From NCBI GenBank assembly GCA_015056205.1, contig SVGS01000011.1, forward strand, positions 24,224 through 88,223: DNA of 64,000 bases. Direction: 5' to 3'. Position numbers and translations under genes: made by a program. The first letter of the stretch is position 1. Every line of letters starts with the position of its first letter. The stretch is from Clostridiales bacterium. GTDB taxonomy: Bacteria; Bacillota; Clostridia; Christensenellales; Aristaeellaceae. The notes below the pieces were generated by a model. That model was not told the origin of the DNA. It saw nothing but the letters and a program-made list of their open reading frames with translations, and searched no databases. Of this stretch, positions 54,585-63,076 are shown piece by piece.

Positions 54585-56003
54585 GTGTGCCCTGCCATTC
54601 TGCGGGACATATCAGGGAAAACAGTGGGTAATTATGATGATTGGGATCAATCCTCCTGGGGAGAAGACACCTCTTCCTCCAATCAGTTTGATGACGGAAA
54701 TGACAGCTGGGGAGGGGAAAGGCATAGTACAACCTCGCCTTCTCCTGGTTCAGGCGGCTGGCACTGGCTGCTGACACTGGTGGCATTAGTCACTGTGGGT
54801 GTATTTTCGATGGGGATGGCCTGGCTGACCCGGGACGTGGATGAACGCCCCGTATGGATGATGGGCCTGATTTTCATGGTGCCTACGGCGGCACTGATGA
54901 TTGCGGCCATGATGGTCGAAAGTGCAACCTCTGCTATGACGCCGGGGACAAGCCGGGGGCCACAGCTTCGACTTGCGCTGATTGCCACTCTGGCGACTTT
55001 TGTGGTGGCTGTCATTTGCGATCTGGTTTATCTGCAGGGATTTAAGAAAGAATTGGCACCGGCAGCATCCTCAGTTACAGCAGTGCAAGTCAATGAACGG
55101 CTGATTCTGGTGCATGATGATACCTTCTCCATGAAGGAAAGCGGAGCCCATGAACAGGAAATGAATACAGTGCAGGAGATTCTGTCCAGGGTTCCGGAAG
55201 GGAGCCAGGTGGGACTGATTTCTCCGGCTGGTAATCTGGAAATGAAAAAAGCGACGGAACAGCACAAATCCGCCATTGCAGAGCAGATCAGCCGAAGCCC
55301 GGAACGGGGCAGGTTATACTTTGCTGATTTGCTGGAAGCTGCTCTGGAAATGATCGAAAGATCCGGAGATGGTTTAACGGTTCGGATGGTTTTTCTGACG
55401 GACGGAAGTCATCCATGGACTCCGGGTGAAGAGAAAGATTTCCTGGAACGATGTCTCCACGATCAGGCCGTATTGTACTGTATCAGCTTTGGAAACGGGA
55501 TGAACCCGGTTCTGACGGAATACACAGAAAAGACAGGCGGAGCTGTGCTGACACCGGCAGAGGCTGAAAGAACGGTGCAAGGAATGGCTCATGCTGGGTT
55601 TGAAGAGCTGGTAGCGCCGGCTGAGGTAGAGAAGGAAGTCCGTCTTCAGCAGGATCTGATCCGGAACAGAGATCCGGCAGCACTGATCATTACCTGTGTT
55701 ATGCTGACTTTGGAAGGCCTCTCGCTGGGGATCTGTCTCTCTCTGATGCTGAGTGTGACGGGGCAGTTCCGGTTTCAGTATATTCTTTCTCCCTTGATGG
55801 CCGTTCTGGCTTTCTTCCTGCTGAAAATGGTGTGGAGTCAGGAAAATATGGCAACCACGTGGTGGATTAAGGAAGGAGTGTCCTTTTCCCTCCTTGGAAT
55901 TGTTTTCATGGCCCGAAACCGTTCTTCCTCTTCCCGCAAAAGGAGCATAAAGCCGGTTTCTGTTGGTAACAGTTCCCAGACGGATCCGGATGATTGGGGC
56001 TAA
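54585..56003 (+). CDS. Membrane protein with von Willebrand factor A-like domain
   Basis: 472 aa from GTG 54585 (AGGGAAAGG just upstream). N-terminal cytoplasmic tail with acidic-tryptophan motifs (NYDDWDQSSWGED). TM helices at ~59-81, ~89-112 and ~129-150, then a VWA domain ~172-340: LILVHDDTFSMKE in place of the DxSxS metal site (reads DDTFS) and MVFLTDGSHPWTPGE for the third loop. Three more TM helices (~367-389, ~395-412, ~423-440) follow, and the protein ends PDDWG. The layout recalls Mg-chelatase/CoxE-like or BatA/B-type VWA membrane proteins. A zinc-ribbon-like start (KCALPFCGTYQGK) lies in the +1 frame just upstream, separated by a GGGAAAA site. Confidence 0.85.
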   Translation: MCPAILRDISGKTVGNYDDWDQSSWGEDTSSSNQFDDGNDSWGGERHSTTSPSPGSGGWHWLLTLVALVTVGVFSMGMAWLTRDVDERPVWMMGLIFMVPTAALMIAAMMVESATSAMTPGTSRGPQLRLALIATLATFVVAVICDLVYLQGFKKELAPAASSVTAVQVNERLILVHDDTFSMKESGAHEQEMNTVQEILSRVPEGSQVGLISPAGNLEMKKATEQHKSAIAEQISRSPERGRLYFADLLEAALEMIERSGDGLTVRMVFLTDGSHPWTPGEEKDFLERCLHDQAVLYCISFGNGMNPVLTEYTEKTGGAVLTPAEAERTVQGMAHAGFEELVAPAEVEKEVRLQQDLIRNRDPAALIITCVMLTLEGLSLGICLSLMLSVTGQFRFQYILSPLMAVLAFFLLKMVWSQENMATTWWIKEGVSFSLLGIVFMARNRSSSSRKRSIKPVSVGNSSQTDPDDWG

Positions 56004-56068
56004 AAGAGGAGACGTGAAAAGCAGCCGGAGGAGATCATCGGAGGCATTAGCGACTGGAGGATAAGAAT

Positions 56069-58660
56069 ATGAAGTGTTCTGTTTGCGGCCAGAATTATAA
56101 GGGTAAAGCGTGCCCTTTTTGCGGAACAGTACAGGGAGGAGATTCCGGAAACGCCGGGGAGGACTTCGGAGACGGAGATTCTTTTCAGGATAACTTTTCG
56201 GATCATATGATGCCGGGCTCTGGACGGAAAGGCACTGCAACTTCCGGTCGGCGTACTTTTATTGTGCTGGCAGCGGTTGTGCTGGTGCTGGCCATTTCAG
56301 CAACAATCATTCTGCTGATCCCGCGGAATAAAGAAGAAGTATTCCGGGCAGCTGGCCTTTCTGCGCCTACGGGACATTTTGTTCCTGTGGACAGAGGAGT
56401 TTATGCATTATCCAATGAACTGCTGGTAATTCAGGACAATGAACACGGTATCAGAGACCTGGAGAAGTGCCTCGAACCGCTGGATGGTGCGATTGTGGGT
56501 TACTTTCCGCATCTGAAACAGTATCAGGTAAAGTTTAATACGGATTCGCTGGAAACGCTAAACGAAAAGAGGAAAAACCTGGAAGCATCTGCAGGTGTTT
56601 TGCGGACGGATTATAATTTTGTTCTGAATGACGTATTTTCGTCAACGGAAGATTTTTCTGGTCTGCCTGGTGGACAAGGAGGACGAATTGGTTGGATCGG
56701 TGTTTTCCCAACGGAGGAGGAATGCGAAGAACGGGTGTTTTATCTGCCTTCCAATACCTGGGCTACGCTGGAAAAACTGAGAGCGGATGGAGTGCTTCTT
56801 CTTCGGACGGCACAACGGGGGGAACTGGAAAACGGCCGGGAGACGATATACGCATCCGGGTACTATCCGGAACAGACGGCAGACGGAAGCATGACCGCAT
56901 GGACCACAACAGGGGCTCTGCGTTTTCAGATGGCAAGACTGGTGGATGCCGGATGTGACATTATCTGCTGTCCTGCAGCGGACGCGCAAGCGCTGCAGGA
57001 TAAATATCTTCGGGCGGAAGCGGAGCAGATGGAGCTGCTTATAAACGCCCTGGAAAAAGACCATCCGGCTTTTCTGATCTGTTTACCCTATACTTCCGGA
57101 GGATGGTTGTACCAGACGCTGAAGGGTTCAGAAGTGGGAAGCAGGCATGCGTTGTTTGCTGCGAGCTGCAGTGATCATCCGGAAGAAGTACTGGACGCGG
57201 CGGGTGCGGGGAAACCGGTTTATGCCGCAGCTGAAATATTGGCGGAAGGTACGCTGGGAGTTTCTGCGACGAACGGGACAGAGGCTGCCGCCAGGCTGGC
57301 AGCCTGGGCAGAAAATGAAAAAACGGCTGTGGAAGAGAATGATCTGAAGGAATATCTGTTCCAGCATGCTCCGGCACTGACTTGTGATGATAGGGGATCT
57401 GTAAGACCTGCGCTGGATGCCTCCATGACATCTGCAGGTGGGCAGCCAGAAAAGACCTATCATGCAGTAAAACTGAAAGCGGTGGATGCGGTTACAGGGA
57501 CAGAAATGGATCGGACGGTATTTCGTTCCGGGAATGTGGAACAGACTGCAACAAAAGGAAAGGCATTACTGTTAACCGCACAGGGAAGCGAGATGGTTTC
57601 CGCGGAAGCAGAAGGCTACATAAGACAGGAAGTTCAGGCGGACACTGCTCAGAGGGAGATCGTACTGAATCTGCACCGGAGCGTCGAAACCACAGGTACG
57701 CTAAAAGGAAAGGTGAATGGAGCCGGCGACGTGCAGCTGTATGCCCGACTGACGGAAATGCAGAGCGGGACGGTTTATCCAGACCGGCTCGTGGATGCGA
57801 ATTACCGGATTTCAGTTTATCCCGGGGAGTATTCGCTGACTGTTGCTGGAAATGACAGGACTCCTGTGACTATATATGGAATTACTGCGGAGGCGGGAAA
57901 GGAGACTGTTCTGCAGGATATCACCCTTGCAGTCCATTCTGATCTTTCAGGAACTTCAAAAGGACAGGTGATAGATTCCATGAACGGGAACCCTGTTCCG
58001 GATGCAGAATTACGCTTTTACAACGGAGTGAATGCAGCAGACAGCGGAACACCGGTTCTGAGCACTCGAAGCGACAGCCGAGGGAATTATACCGCAGTTC
58101 TGCACGGGGGAGCTTATACGGTCTACACATCCAAAGAACAATACAGAACCAGCTGGCGGACTATATTCTCGGATCCTGAAAATATACTTTCAGATCAGAA
58201 CTGTACGCTGACACCGGCTGTGCCTGACGGACAGATTCGGATCGCACTGACCTGGGGAGCAAAACCTTCAGATCTGGACTCTCATCTTGTGAATGTGGGT
58301 GCGGGTATTCATGTGTTTTTTTCCAGTATGCAACATGCTGTGAACGGAAAGGTGATGGCGATACTGGATCATGATGATACCCAAAGCTATGGGCCGGAAC
58401 AGACAACGATCATGGTACAGCAGCCGGGAACGTATGTCTTCTATGTGCATGATTATACGAATAAGAATAAAACTTCCTTCAGGGAACTCGCGGAATCCGA
58501 AGCGACAGTGACGGTATACGTTGGTACGGAGGAGCCCAAGATTTTCCATGTGCCTGATCAACCAGGAACACTGTGGAAAGTCTTCACCTGTCAGAACGGG
58601 ATCATAGTCCCTTCGGGAGAGATGTCCTATGAAAGCAATGCAGGTCAAGTCGGAAGATAG
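56069..58660 (+). CDS. Zinc-ribbon membrane protein with degenerate subtilase-like ectodomain and YfaP-like C-terminus
   Basis: 863 aa. Residues 3-19 form a zinc ribbon (CSVCGQNYKGKACPFCG). An acidic linker and one TM helix (~64-84) follow. The ectodomain begins with an I9-like prodomain pattern (ELLVIQDNEHGIRDLEKCL, YQVKFNTDSLETL). It continues with what looks like an S8 peptidase fold (~200-420), but the expected Asp and His motifs are absent and the GTSMA site is replaced by NGTEAAARLAAWA. Next are carboxypeptidase-regulatory-like beta domains (~465-715) and a YfaP/DUF2135-like end (IALTWGAKPSDLDSHL at ~725). Probably a non-catalytic binding or sensing protein. It follows the VWA gene by 65 bp, likely in one operon. 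Confidence 0.8.
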   Translation: MKCSVCGQNYKGKACPFCGTVQGGDSGNAGEDFGDGDSFQDNFSDHMMPGSGRKGTATSGRRTFIVLAAVVLVLAISATIILLIPRNKEEVFRAAGLSAPTGHFVPVDRGVYALSNELLVIQDNEHGIRDLEKCLEPLDGAIVGYFPHLKQYQVKFNTDSLETLNEKRKNLEASAGVLRTDYNFVLNDVFSSTEDFSGLPGGQGGRIGWIGVFPTEEECEERVFYLPSNTWATLEKLRADGVLLLRTAQRGELENGRETIYASGYYPEQTADGSMTAWTTTGALRFQMARLVDAGCDIICCPAADAQALQDKYLRAEAEQMELLINALEKDHPAFLICLPYTSGGWLYQTLKGSEVGSRHALFAASCSDHPEEVLDAAGAGKPVYAAAEILAEGTLGVSATNGTEAAARLAAWAENEKTAVEENDLKEYLFQHAPALTCDDRGSVRPALDASMTSAGGQPEKTYHAVKLKAVDAVTGTEMDRTVFRSGNVEQTATKGKALLLTAQGSEMVSAEAEGYIRQEVQADTAQREIVLNLHRSVETTGTLKGKVNGAGDVQLYARLTEMQSGTVYPDRLVDANYRISVYPGEYSLTVAGNDRTPVTIYGITAEAGKETVLQDITLAVHSDLSGTSKGQVIDSMNGNPVPDAELRFYNGVNAADSGTPVLSTRSDSRGNYTAVLHGGAYTVYTSKEQYRTSWRTIFSDPENILSDQNCTLTPAVPDGQIRIALTWGAKPSDLDSHLVNVGAGIHVFFSSMQHAVNGKVMAILDHDDTQSYGPEQTTIMVQQPGTYVFYVHDYTNKNKTSFRELAESEATVTVYVGTEEPKIFHVPDQPGTLWKVFTCQNGIIVPSGEMSYESNAGQVGR

Positions 58661-58833
58661 CAGCAGTTCACCGACGAAAGTCACACTTATGAAGACCAGT
58701 TGATCATTGCAAACGGCATCAAGTAATGTGATCGGTGCTACAATTTCGAATATTATCATGAGAATTCCCGGACGGTAATAAATAGAAAACCAACCTGAGT
58801 GTGAACAGGAATCTGTGAAAGGGATGAGCATTA

Positions 58834-59820
58834 ATGAGCGGTATTAACCGTTATGTTACGATAGATGACAATATTTCATCCATTCGGGAACGATATCCGG
58901 AAGGCCTGCATTTTGTTGTGGGAGATGTTCATGGAGAAGCAGAAACGCTCTATCATCTGATGAACAAAATTGAGTTTGATCATGAGAAAGACCATGTATT
59001 TTTCGTTGGAGATTATAATGCCGGCGGCTCACCAAAGGAACTGCTGGAGTATATTTCACAGTATTATCAGGAGAACTGTACGGAAACCGGATTCCATTTG
59101 ATTCGGGGAAACCATGAGTGGGAATTGTTTCCGAGTTACCCGCTTTACAATCTGCCGGATATCATTGTATACAGAAGTGAATGGATGAACTATTTTATTG
59201 CGCACGCGGGGATGGTTTCTTCGGCATTTCTTCTGATCAACGAGGATATGGAGAAAGAACCGGCAAAACAGACTTTTGCCTACAAACTGGATCCGGCATG
59301 TGCGGTACAGGATGCTCCATTACGTCAGATCATATGGTCCAGACGAGGATTGTATTCTCAGAAATCCAGATGGCAAAACTGGCCGAGAACAGAAGAACTG
59401 TTTAAATACCGTGCGTGCATTATCCACGGTCATACACCTTACTGTTTTTTCATCAATGATCCGCTTGGATATGGAGACTACAGTCTGTTTTGGGAAAACC
59501 AGAAGATATGGTTCAGTGAGGATCTGTGTTCCTTCGATATTGATTCCAACGTGAAAGGCAGAATGGAAGGAGATGAAATGTATCAGGGACTGTCGTGCCT
59601 GTGCCTGGAGATCCTGGAGGAAATCAGTGCTGAGAACAATGGCTATCTGACGATTGACGGGATTCGAAATGCGCCTAATTTCGTGTTTTCAGTGCCGTTG
59701 GACTGGCAGCATCATGATGTGACGAAGGGCAATATAGATCGAGTGCTGAATGCTTCACCGGACATGAAAATCATCCGGATGGATGAAAATGGCCAACTGT
59801 TTATAACAGAGAAAGAATAA
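58834..59820 (+). CDS. PPP-type calcineurin-like metallophosphatase
   Basis: 328 aa. Metal-binding motifs of the PPP phosphoprotein phosphatase / Ap4A hydrolase group are GDVHG (30-34), RGNHE (91-95) and HGHT (~198). The second motif is altered: FVGDYNAGG at 57-65 instead of GDYVDRG, keeping the metal Asp but losing the usual Asp-Arg. Probably a protein or dinucleotide phosphatase that counteracts signals from nearby genes. Its gene is 173 bp after the subtilase-like gene, and a good promoter between them was not found. RBS GAAAGGGATG-type is modest. Confidence 0.88.
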   Translation: MSGINRYVTIDDNISSIRERYPEGLHFVVGDVHGEAETLYHLMNKIEFDHEKDHVFFVGDYNAGGSPKELLEYISQYYQENCTETGFHLIRGNHEWELFPSYPLYNLPDIIVYRSEWMNYFIAHAGMVSSAFLLINEDMEKEPAKQTFAYKLDPACAVQDAPLRQIIWSRRGLYSQKSRWQNWPRTEELFKYRACIIHGHTPYCFFINDPLGYGDYSLFWENQKIWFSEDLCSFDIDSNVKGRMEGDEMYQGLSCLCLEILEEISAENNGYLTIDGIRNAPNFVFSVPLDWQHHDVTKGNIDRVLNASPDMKIIRMDENGQLFITEKE

Positions 59821-59832
59821 GGAGAACAGGGT

Positions 59833-59931
59833 ATGCATAACGGAATCATTCCAACCATATTGGCTGTATTAATCATCAGTGGAGTTGGATCACTTGTCCG
59901 ATTTCTGATTAACAAAGTAAAGAAAAAGTAG
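59833..59931 (+). CDS. 32-residue membrane peptide
   Basis: From ATG 59833 (RBS AAGGAG, about 9 bases upstream) the frame encodes one hydrophobic helix (IIPTILAVLIISGVGSLV) and a basic end (NKVKKK), then TAG. It begins 12 bp after the phosphatase stop, so it is probably translated from the same mRNA. The size and make-up fit a small membrane regulator or a type-I toxin-like peptide. Confidence 0.65.
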   Translation: MHNGIIPTILAVLIISGVGSLVRFLINKVKKK

Positions 59932-60025
59932 GTTCTGTAATTCTGCGAATAACGGATCCGCATCGGGAAAGAGGTAAAAACACTGTAATGTCGTTAGGTC
60001 GTATGGTTTTCTGACAATACAAGCA

Positions 60026-61468
60026 TTATTGTAAGGCGCTGGCTGGAAGCGCATAAGTACAGCGCATTTCAGAAGGCTCATAAAAAGCCCAGTCGTACAG
60101 GTTATATTTCTTATACAGCTTATCCCTGATGCTGGTCCATTGTCTGGCAAAACGCTGATCGTCAACCATAATCAGCGCATATTCTTTTCCTGCGGATATG
60201 GCTGACTGGACGGCCTGATTAATTGCGCCGGGAATATCAGAAGTACCGCCTGGAATATAATATCCATATCGCATGACATAGGAATCATCCAGGCTGTCAC
60301 AGGATGGAAGCGGAAAAGGCTTCGAATCCCGCACATGATTGGGATTAAGAGAATAGAGACGGTCCGGCATATTCATCCACACATACTTCTGCTGTGTTGG
60401 ATCTGATGTGTAGGGGGTATATTCAAGCGGATCATCCCAGGTTGCATCGCAGTTATACCATTTGCCATTGATCCGTACAATATTCCAGGCATGGTCGGGA
60501 CCGGTCATCATGAGGCTTTCAATACCATAATGCCGAAGTCCAAGACTAAGTGCGGCAGCATAACCGGAACACTGTGACCTTCCTTCATACAGCGCAGCAT
60601 CGGCATAGGCCGTGCTGTCATCTCCGGCAGCAAGGTATTCACAGTGGTCGATCAGATCCTTATATATGGTTAGTTGCTGATCAAACTGATCAGAGGAGGA
60701 AACACGAAGTCCGTTCAGGCGCTGCAGGATGGCGGCGCATTTCCGGTCATAGGTTGATTTATCCATTCTGTATTCCGGCATAAAGGTGCCGGAAGTGTAT
60801 CGGCAAGAACGAAGATGGAAAAACTCCGGACAGTCACTGTAAAGAACTTCCCATATTTTTTTCAATTCTTCTCCTGAGGAATGACTGATCTGAATAGATG
60901 GTGAACAAACTGCAATACCATTATATATTTGCTCATATACGGTTTTTTCATGATCGGTCAAAAACTGATAATAATATCTCATCTCTTCCGGATACCACGG
61001 ATTGTTCCGGAACAAAGACGCGGCAGGCTCAGGGGAAGGCGTAGGTGTTATGGGCCTTGGTGTAGGCGTAACGGGCTTGGGTGTAGGTGTAGAGCGGTAT
61101 ACATCCGGAGTAGAATCGGGAATATGGATGGGTGTGGAGGAAACGCATCCTGGAGTGCCGGGGTCAGGAAATGATGTTTCTGTGGGAATGACAGATGCTG
61201 TTGAATGCATCCAATCATTTTGGTTTCCGGAATACACAATGACAAAGATTCCTAATAAAACGACGAATCCGGCTGAAAGAGAAATAATCAGGGGCTTCTT
61301 TTTGAATGTTCGCTTTTCTTTTTTCTCAGGAGATTGATTGTCCGGCAAATCCCAGTCATCAGTGCCTGTTTCTTCGATCTTGCGTATAGCAGGGTATGAT
61401 TCCTTCTTTCCATCCAGCGAATCATCCCAGTCTTCAATGACCCAATCTTTTTTTCCCTTTTTGCTCAT
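60026..61468 (-). CDS. Membrane-anchored transglutaminase-like protein
   Basis: 480 aa. Cytoplasmic tail (1 to ~58) with acidic-tryptophan motifs (VIEDWDDS, TDDWDLPD) like those of the VWA protein. One TM helix (~60-80: PLIISLSAGFVVLLGIFVIV) and a Thr/Pro linker (TPTPRPITPTPSPEP) follow. The outer domain (~170-400) has the transglutaminase-like Cys-His-Asp triad in GRSQCSGYAAALSLGLRHYG, GPDHAWNIVRI and WYNCDATWDDP. This fold occurs in bacterial peptidases and crosslinkers. The gene is transcribed opposite to its neighbours from a good promoter. Confidence 0.88.
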   Translation of the reverse strand: MSKKGKKDWVIEDWDDSLDGKKESYPAIRKIEETGTDDWDLPDNQSPEKKEKRTFKKKPLIISLSAGFVVLLGIFVIVYSGNQNDWMHSTASVIPTETSFPDPGTPGCVSSTPIHIPDSTPDVYRSTPTPKPVTPTPRPITPTPSPEPAASLFRNNPWYPEEMRYYYQFLTDHEKTVYEQIYNGIAVCSPSIQISHSSGEELKKIWEVLYSDCPEFFHLRSCRYTSGTFMPEYRMDKSTYDRKCAAILQRLNGLRVSSSDQFDQQLTIYKDLIDHCEYLAAGDDSTAYADAALYEGRSQCSGYAAALSLGLRHYGIESLMMTGPDHAWNIVRINGKWYNCDATWDDPLEYTPYTSDPTQQKYVWMNMPDRLYSLNPNHVRDSKPFPLPSCDSLDDSYVMRYGYYIPGGTSDIPGAINQAVQSAISAGKEYALIMVDDQRFARQWTSIRDKLYKKYNLYDWAFYEPSEMRCTYALPASALQ

Positions 61469-61503
61469 CGCGTTTCCCCTACATACATATCAGAATTTGT
61501 ATC

Positions 61504-61532
61504 AGTATATGCCAAAATGTGTCAGCAGTCAA
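61504..61532 (-). promoter_or_regulatory. Promoter of the transglutaminase-like gene
   Basis: Minus strand TTGACT, 17-bp spacer, TATACT, ~35 bp before the start codon. It lacks the ATCA-N4-TGAT dyad. Confidence 0.8.
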
Positions 61533-61611
61533 ATGCGGAAAAAACAATGCCAATGCAATAATTGGACATGAAAACATAAGCAATCTGCAAGCAAACAGAA
61601 AAACAATGCAA

Positions 61612-61640
61612 TTGACAACGTATCATAAATGATATAAAAT
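61612..61640 (+). promoter_or_regulatory. Promoter with ATCA-N4-TGAT operator (copy 3)
   Basis: TTGACA at 61612-61617, 17-bp spacer, TAAAAT at 61635-61640, dyad ATCA-TAAA-TGAT at 61622-61633. It is almost the same sequence as copy 1 beyond the core elements. Confidence 0.85.
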
Positions 61641-61763
61641 TCAGATGATTTCGTTACCGCGATATATCAGCAAGAAGTATACGGATGCATAGGATTGCTT
61701 CTGTGACTGATCTGAAAGAATCGTAAAGGTAACAATACAATTTCAAAAACAGGAGAGACTGTT

Positions 61764-62252
61764 ATGTACTATAACCTTTTTGGCAGCCGTGTCTATATTG
61801 GATCAGCAACATGGATATTTGCAATCATTCTTGTTGTACTGTATCTGATTGCAGGAGCTAAAATATTAAAAAAGGGTGGAGATTCCGGGTGGAAAATCCT
61901 TATCCCCATCTATGGAAACTACTGCTTGTATAAAGTAGCCCGTTCTGAAAGCATATTTTGGGGGACCATTTTGCTGAGTGTAACAACAAGCCTTTTATCA
62001 CGCCTTATCCTAAGTGCGCAACGGACAGTTGGTACAATTTTTCTAATTGCGGTGGGGATTATTTCGTTAATCCTGGCCTGGAAATATGCATCCAATATGG
62101 CTGATGCCTTTGGAAAGGGGAAAGGGTTTGCTCTCGGGCTTTTCCTTCTTTCTCCGATTTTTATGTTAATTCTTGGATTCGGATCCGCTGAATATCAGTA
62201 TGGTTATTCTCACAGCGAGCAGAAAACAGAAACAGTCGATGATGATTTTTAA
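61764..62252 (+). CDS. DUF5684-like small membrane protein
   Basis: 162 aa, about four TM helices. The pattern KGGDSGWKILIPIYGNYCLYKVA in the second quarter and DAFGKGKGFALGLFLLSPIFMLILGFGSAEY near the end is that of the DUF5684 family of signal-peptidase-like neighbours of unknown function. RBS CAGGAGAG. First gene under dyad promoter copy 3. Confidence 0.85.
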   Translation: MYYNLFGSRVYIGSATWIFAIILVVLYLIAGAKILKKGGDSGWKILIPIYGNYCLYKVARSESIFWGTILLSVTTSLLSRLILSAQRTVGTIFLIAVGIISLILAWKYASNMADAFGKGKGFALGLFLLSPIFMLILGFGSAEYQYGYSHSEQKTETVDDDF

Positions 62253-62330
62253 ACATGCACTGTAGTTTCTGGTTGTATTTGCTAACACAAGAGAATACAC
62301 GGAAATTAACATACTGAGTGGAGGATGAAT

Positions 62331-62942
62331 ATGGGAGCTTACATGTATACAACAAAAACTATTACGAAACGGATTAATTACTTCTACCGTTGCTCCAAAT
62401 GTGGAAGTATTTGTGGTCAAAGTGCTTTTATTTCAGGATCAGCCAATTTCAGTAAATACGGAGGAGAGGCAGCAGAGAACAATGCTTCAAATAAAGCAAA
62501 CACTTTAAGCGATAAGGCAGTGATGAACGCTCTGGACAGGGCACATAATGGAGATTACCGGGCTATGCATATCAAGTCTAAATGTCCGAAGTGTAAGTAT
62601 CGGGAGCCTTGGCAAAGAATGGGCATAAGCTTTATTGTCTACTGCGTAGTAGTTTTCCTTTTCATAGGAATTTGCCTCGTTGCGATGGGCGCAAATAATA
62701 AAAATGTCATACAGATCATCATCGGAGGAGTGGTGATTGCACTGCCTTTTGCGGTGCTCCTGGGAGGAATTGTCAGAAGACGAAAAATGAATGATTTGTC
62801 CTTGCAACTGCCTGAAACATCACGACCTCACTTTTTTATGCCGGGAGATAAAGAAGCAGCAGCAAAAGCATTATTACAATGCGGATTTCATGAAGGTGAG
62901 CAGGTGATTGATGACTATAAGGATTTTCCGAAAAGAAGATAA
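62331..62942 (+). CDS. Zinc-ribbon membrane protein
   Basis: About 203 aa. N-terminal CSKCGSICG and, some 60 residues later, CPKCKYRE together form a split zinc ribbon. Two TM helices follow (ISFIVYCVVVFLFIGICLVA, IIIGGVVIALPFAVLLGGIV), then a cytoplasmic tail. ATG 62331 is preferred, with GGAGG 6-7 bases upstream; ATG 62325 is too near the site. Same strand as DUF5684 and 78 bp downstream, so probably the same transcript. Unknown function. Confidence 0.82.
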   Translation: MGAYMYTTKTITKRINYFYRCSKCGSICGQSAFISGSANFSKYGGEAAENNASNKANTLSDKAVMNALDRAHNGDYRAMHIKSKCPKCKYREPWQRMGISFIVYCVVVFLFIGICLVAMGANNKNVIQIIIGGVVIALPFAVLLGGIVRRRKMNDLSLQLPETSRPHFFMPGDKEAAAKALLQCGFHEGEQVIDDYKDFPKRR

Positions 62943-63076
62943 TACAGGTGTTAGCATCGGATATTGTTCGATGTGATATCTGTTTCAATATAACAGATCA
63001 CTTATGAACACGGTAACAATTGGATACGCAGTATATCACTTTTGCTCAGAATGGTGAGAGAAAGGAGCAAATACAT

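Noticed and set aside
62964..62994. TTGTTC...TATAAC as promoter for the SH3-like gene
   Set aside because: The 19-bp spacer and weak boxes are not convincing.
62997..63008. ATCA-CTTA-TGAA as a fourth operator copy
   Set aside because: The last base breaks the dyad and there is no -35 in the matching position.
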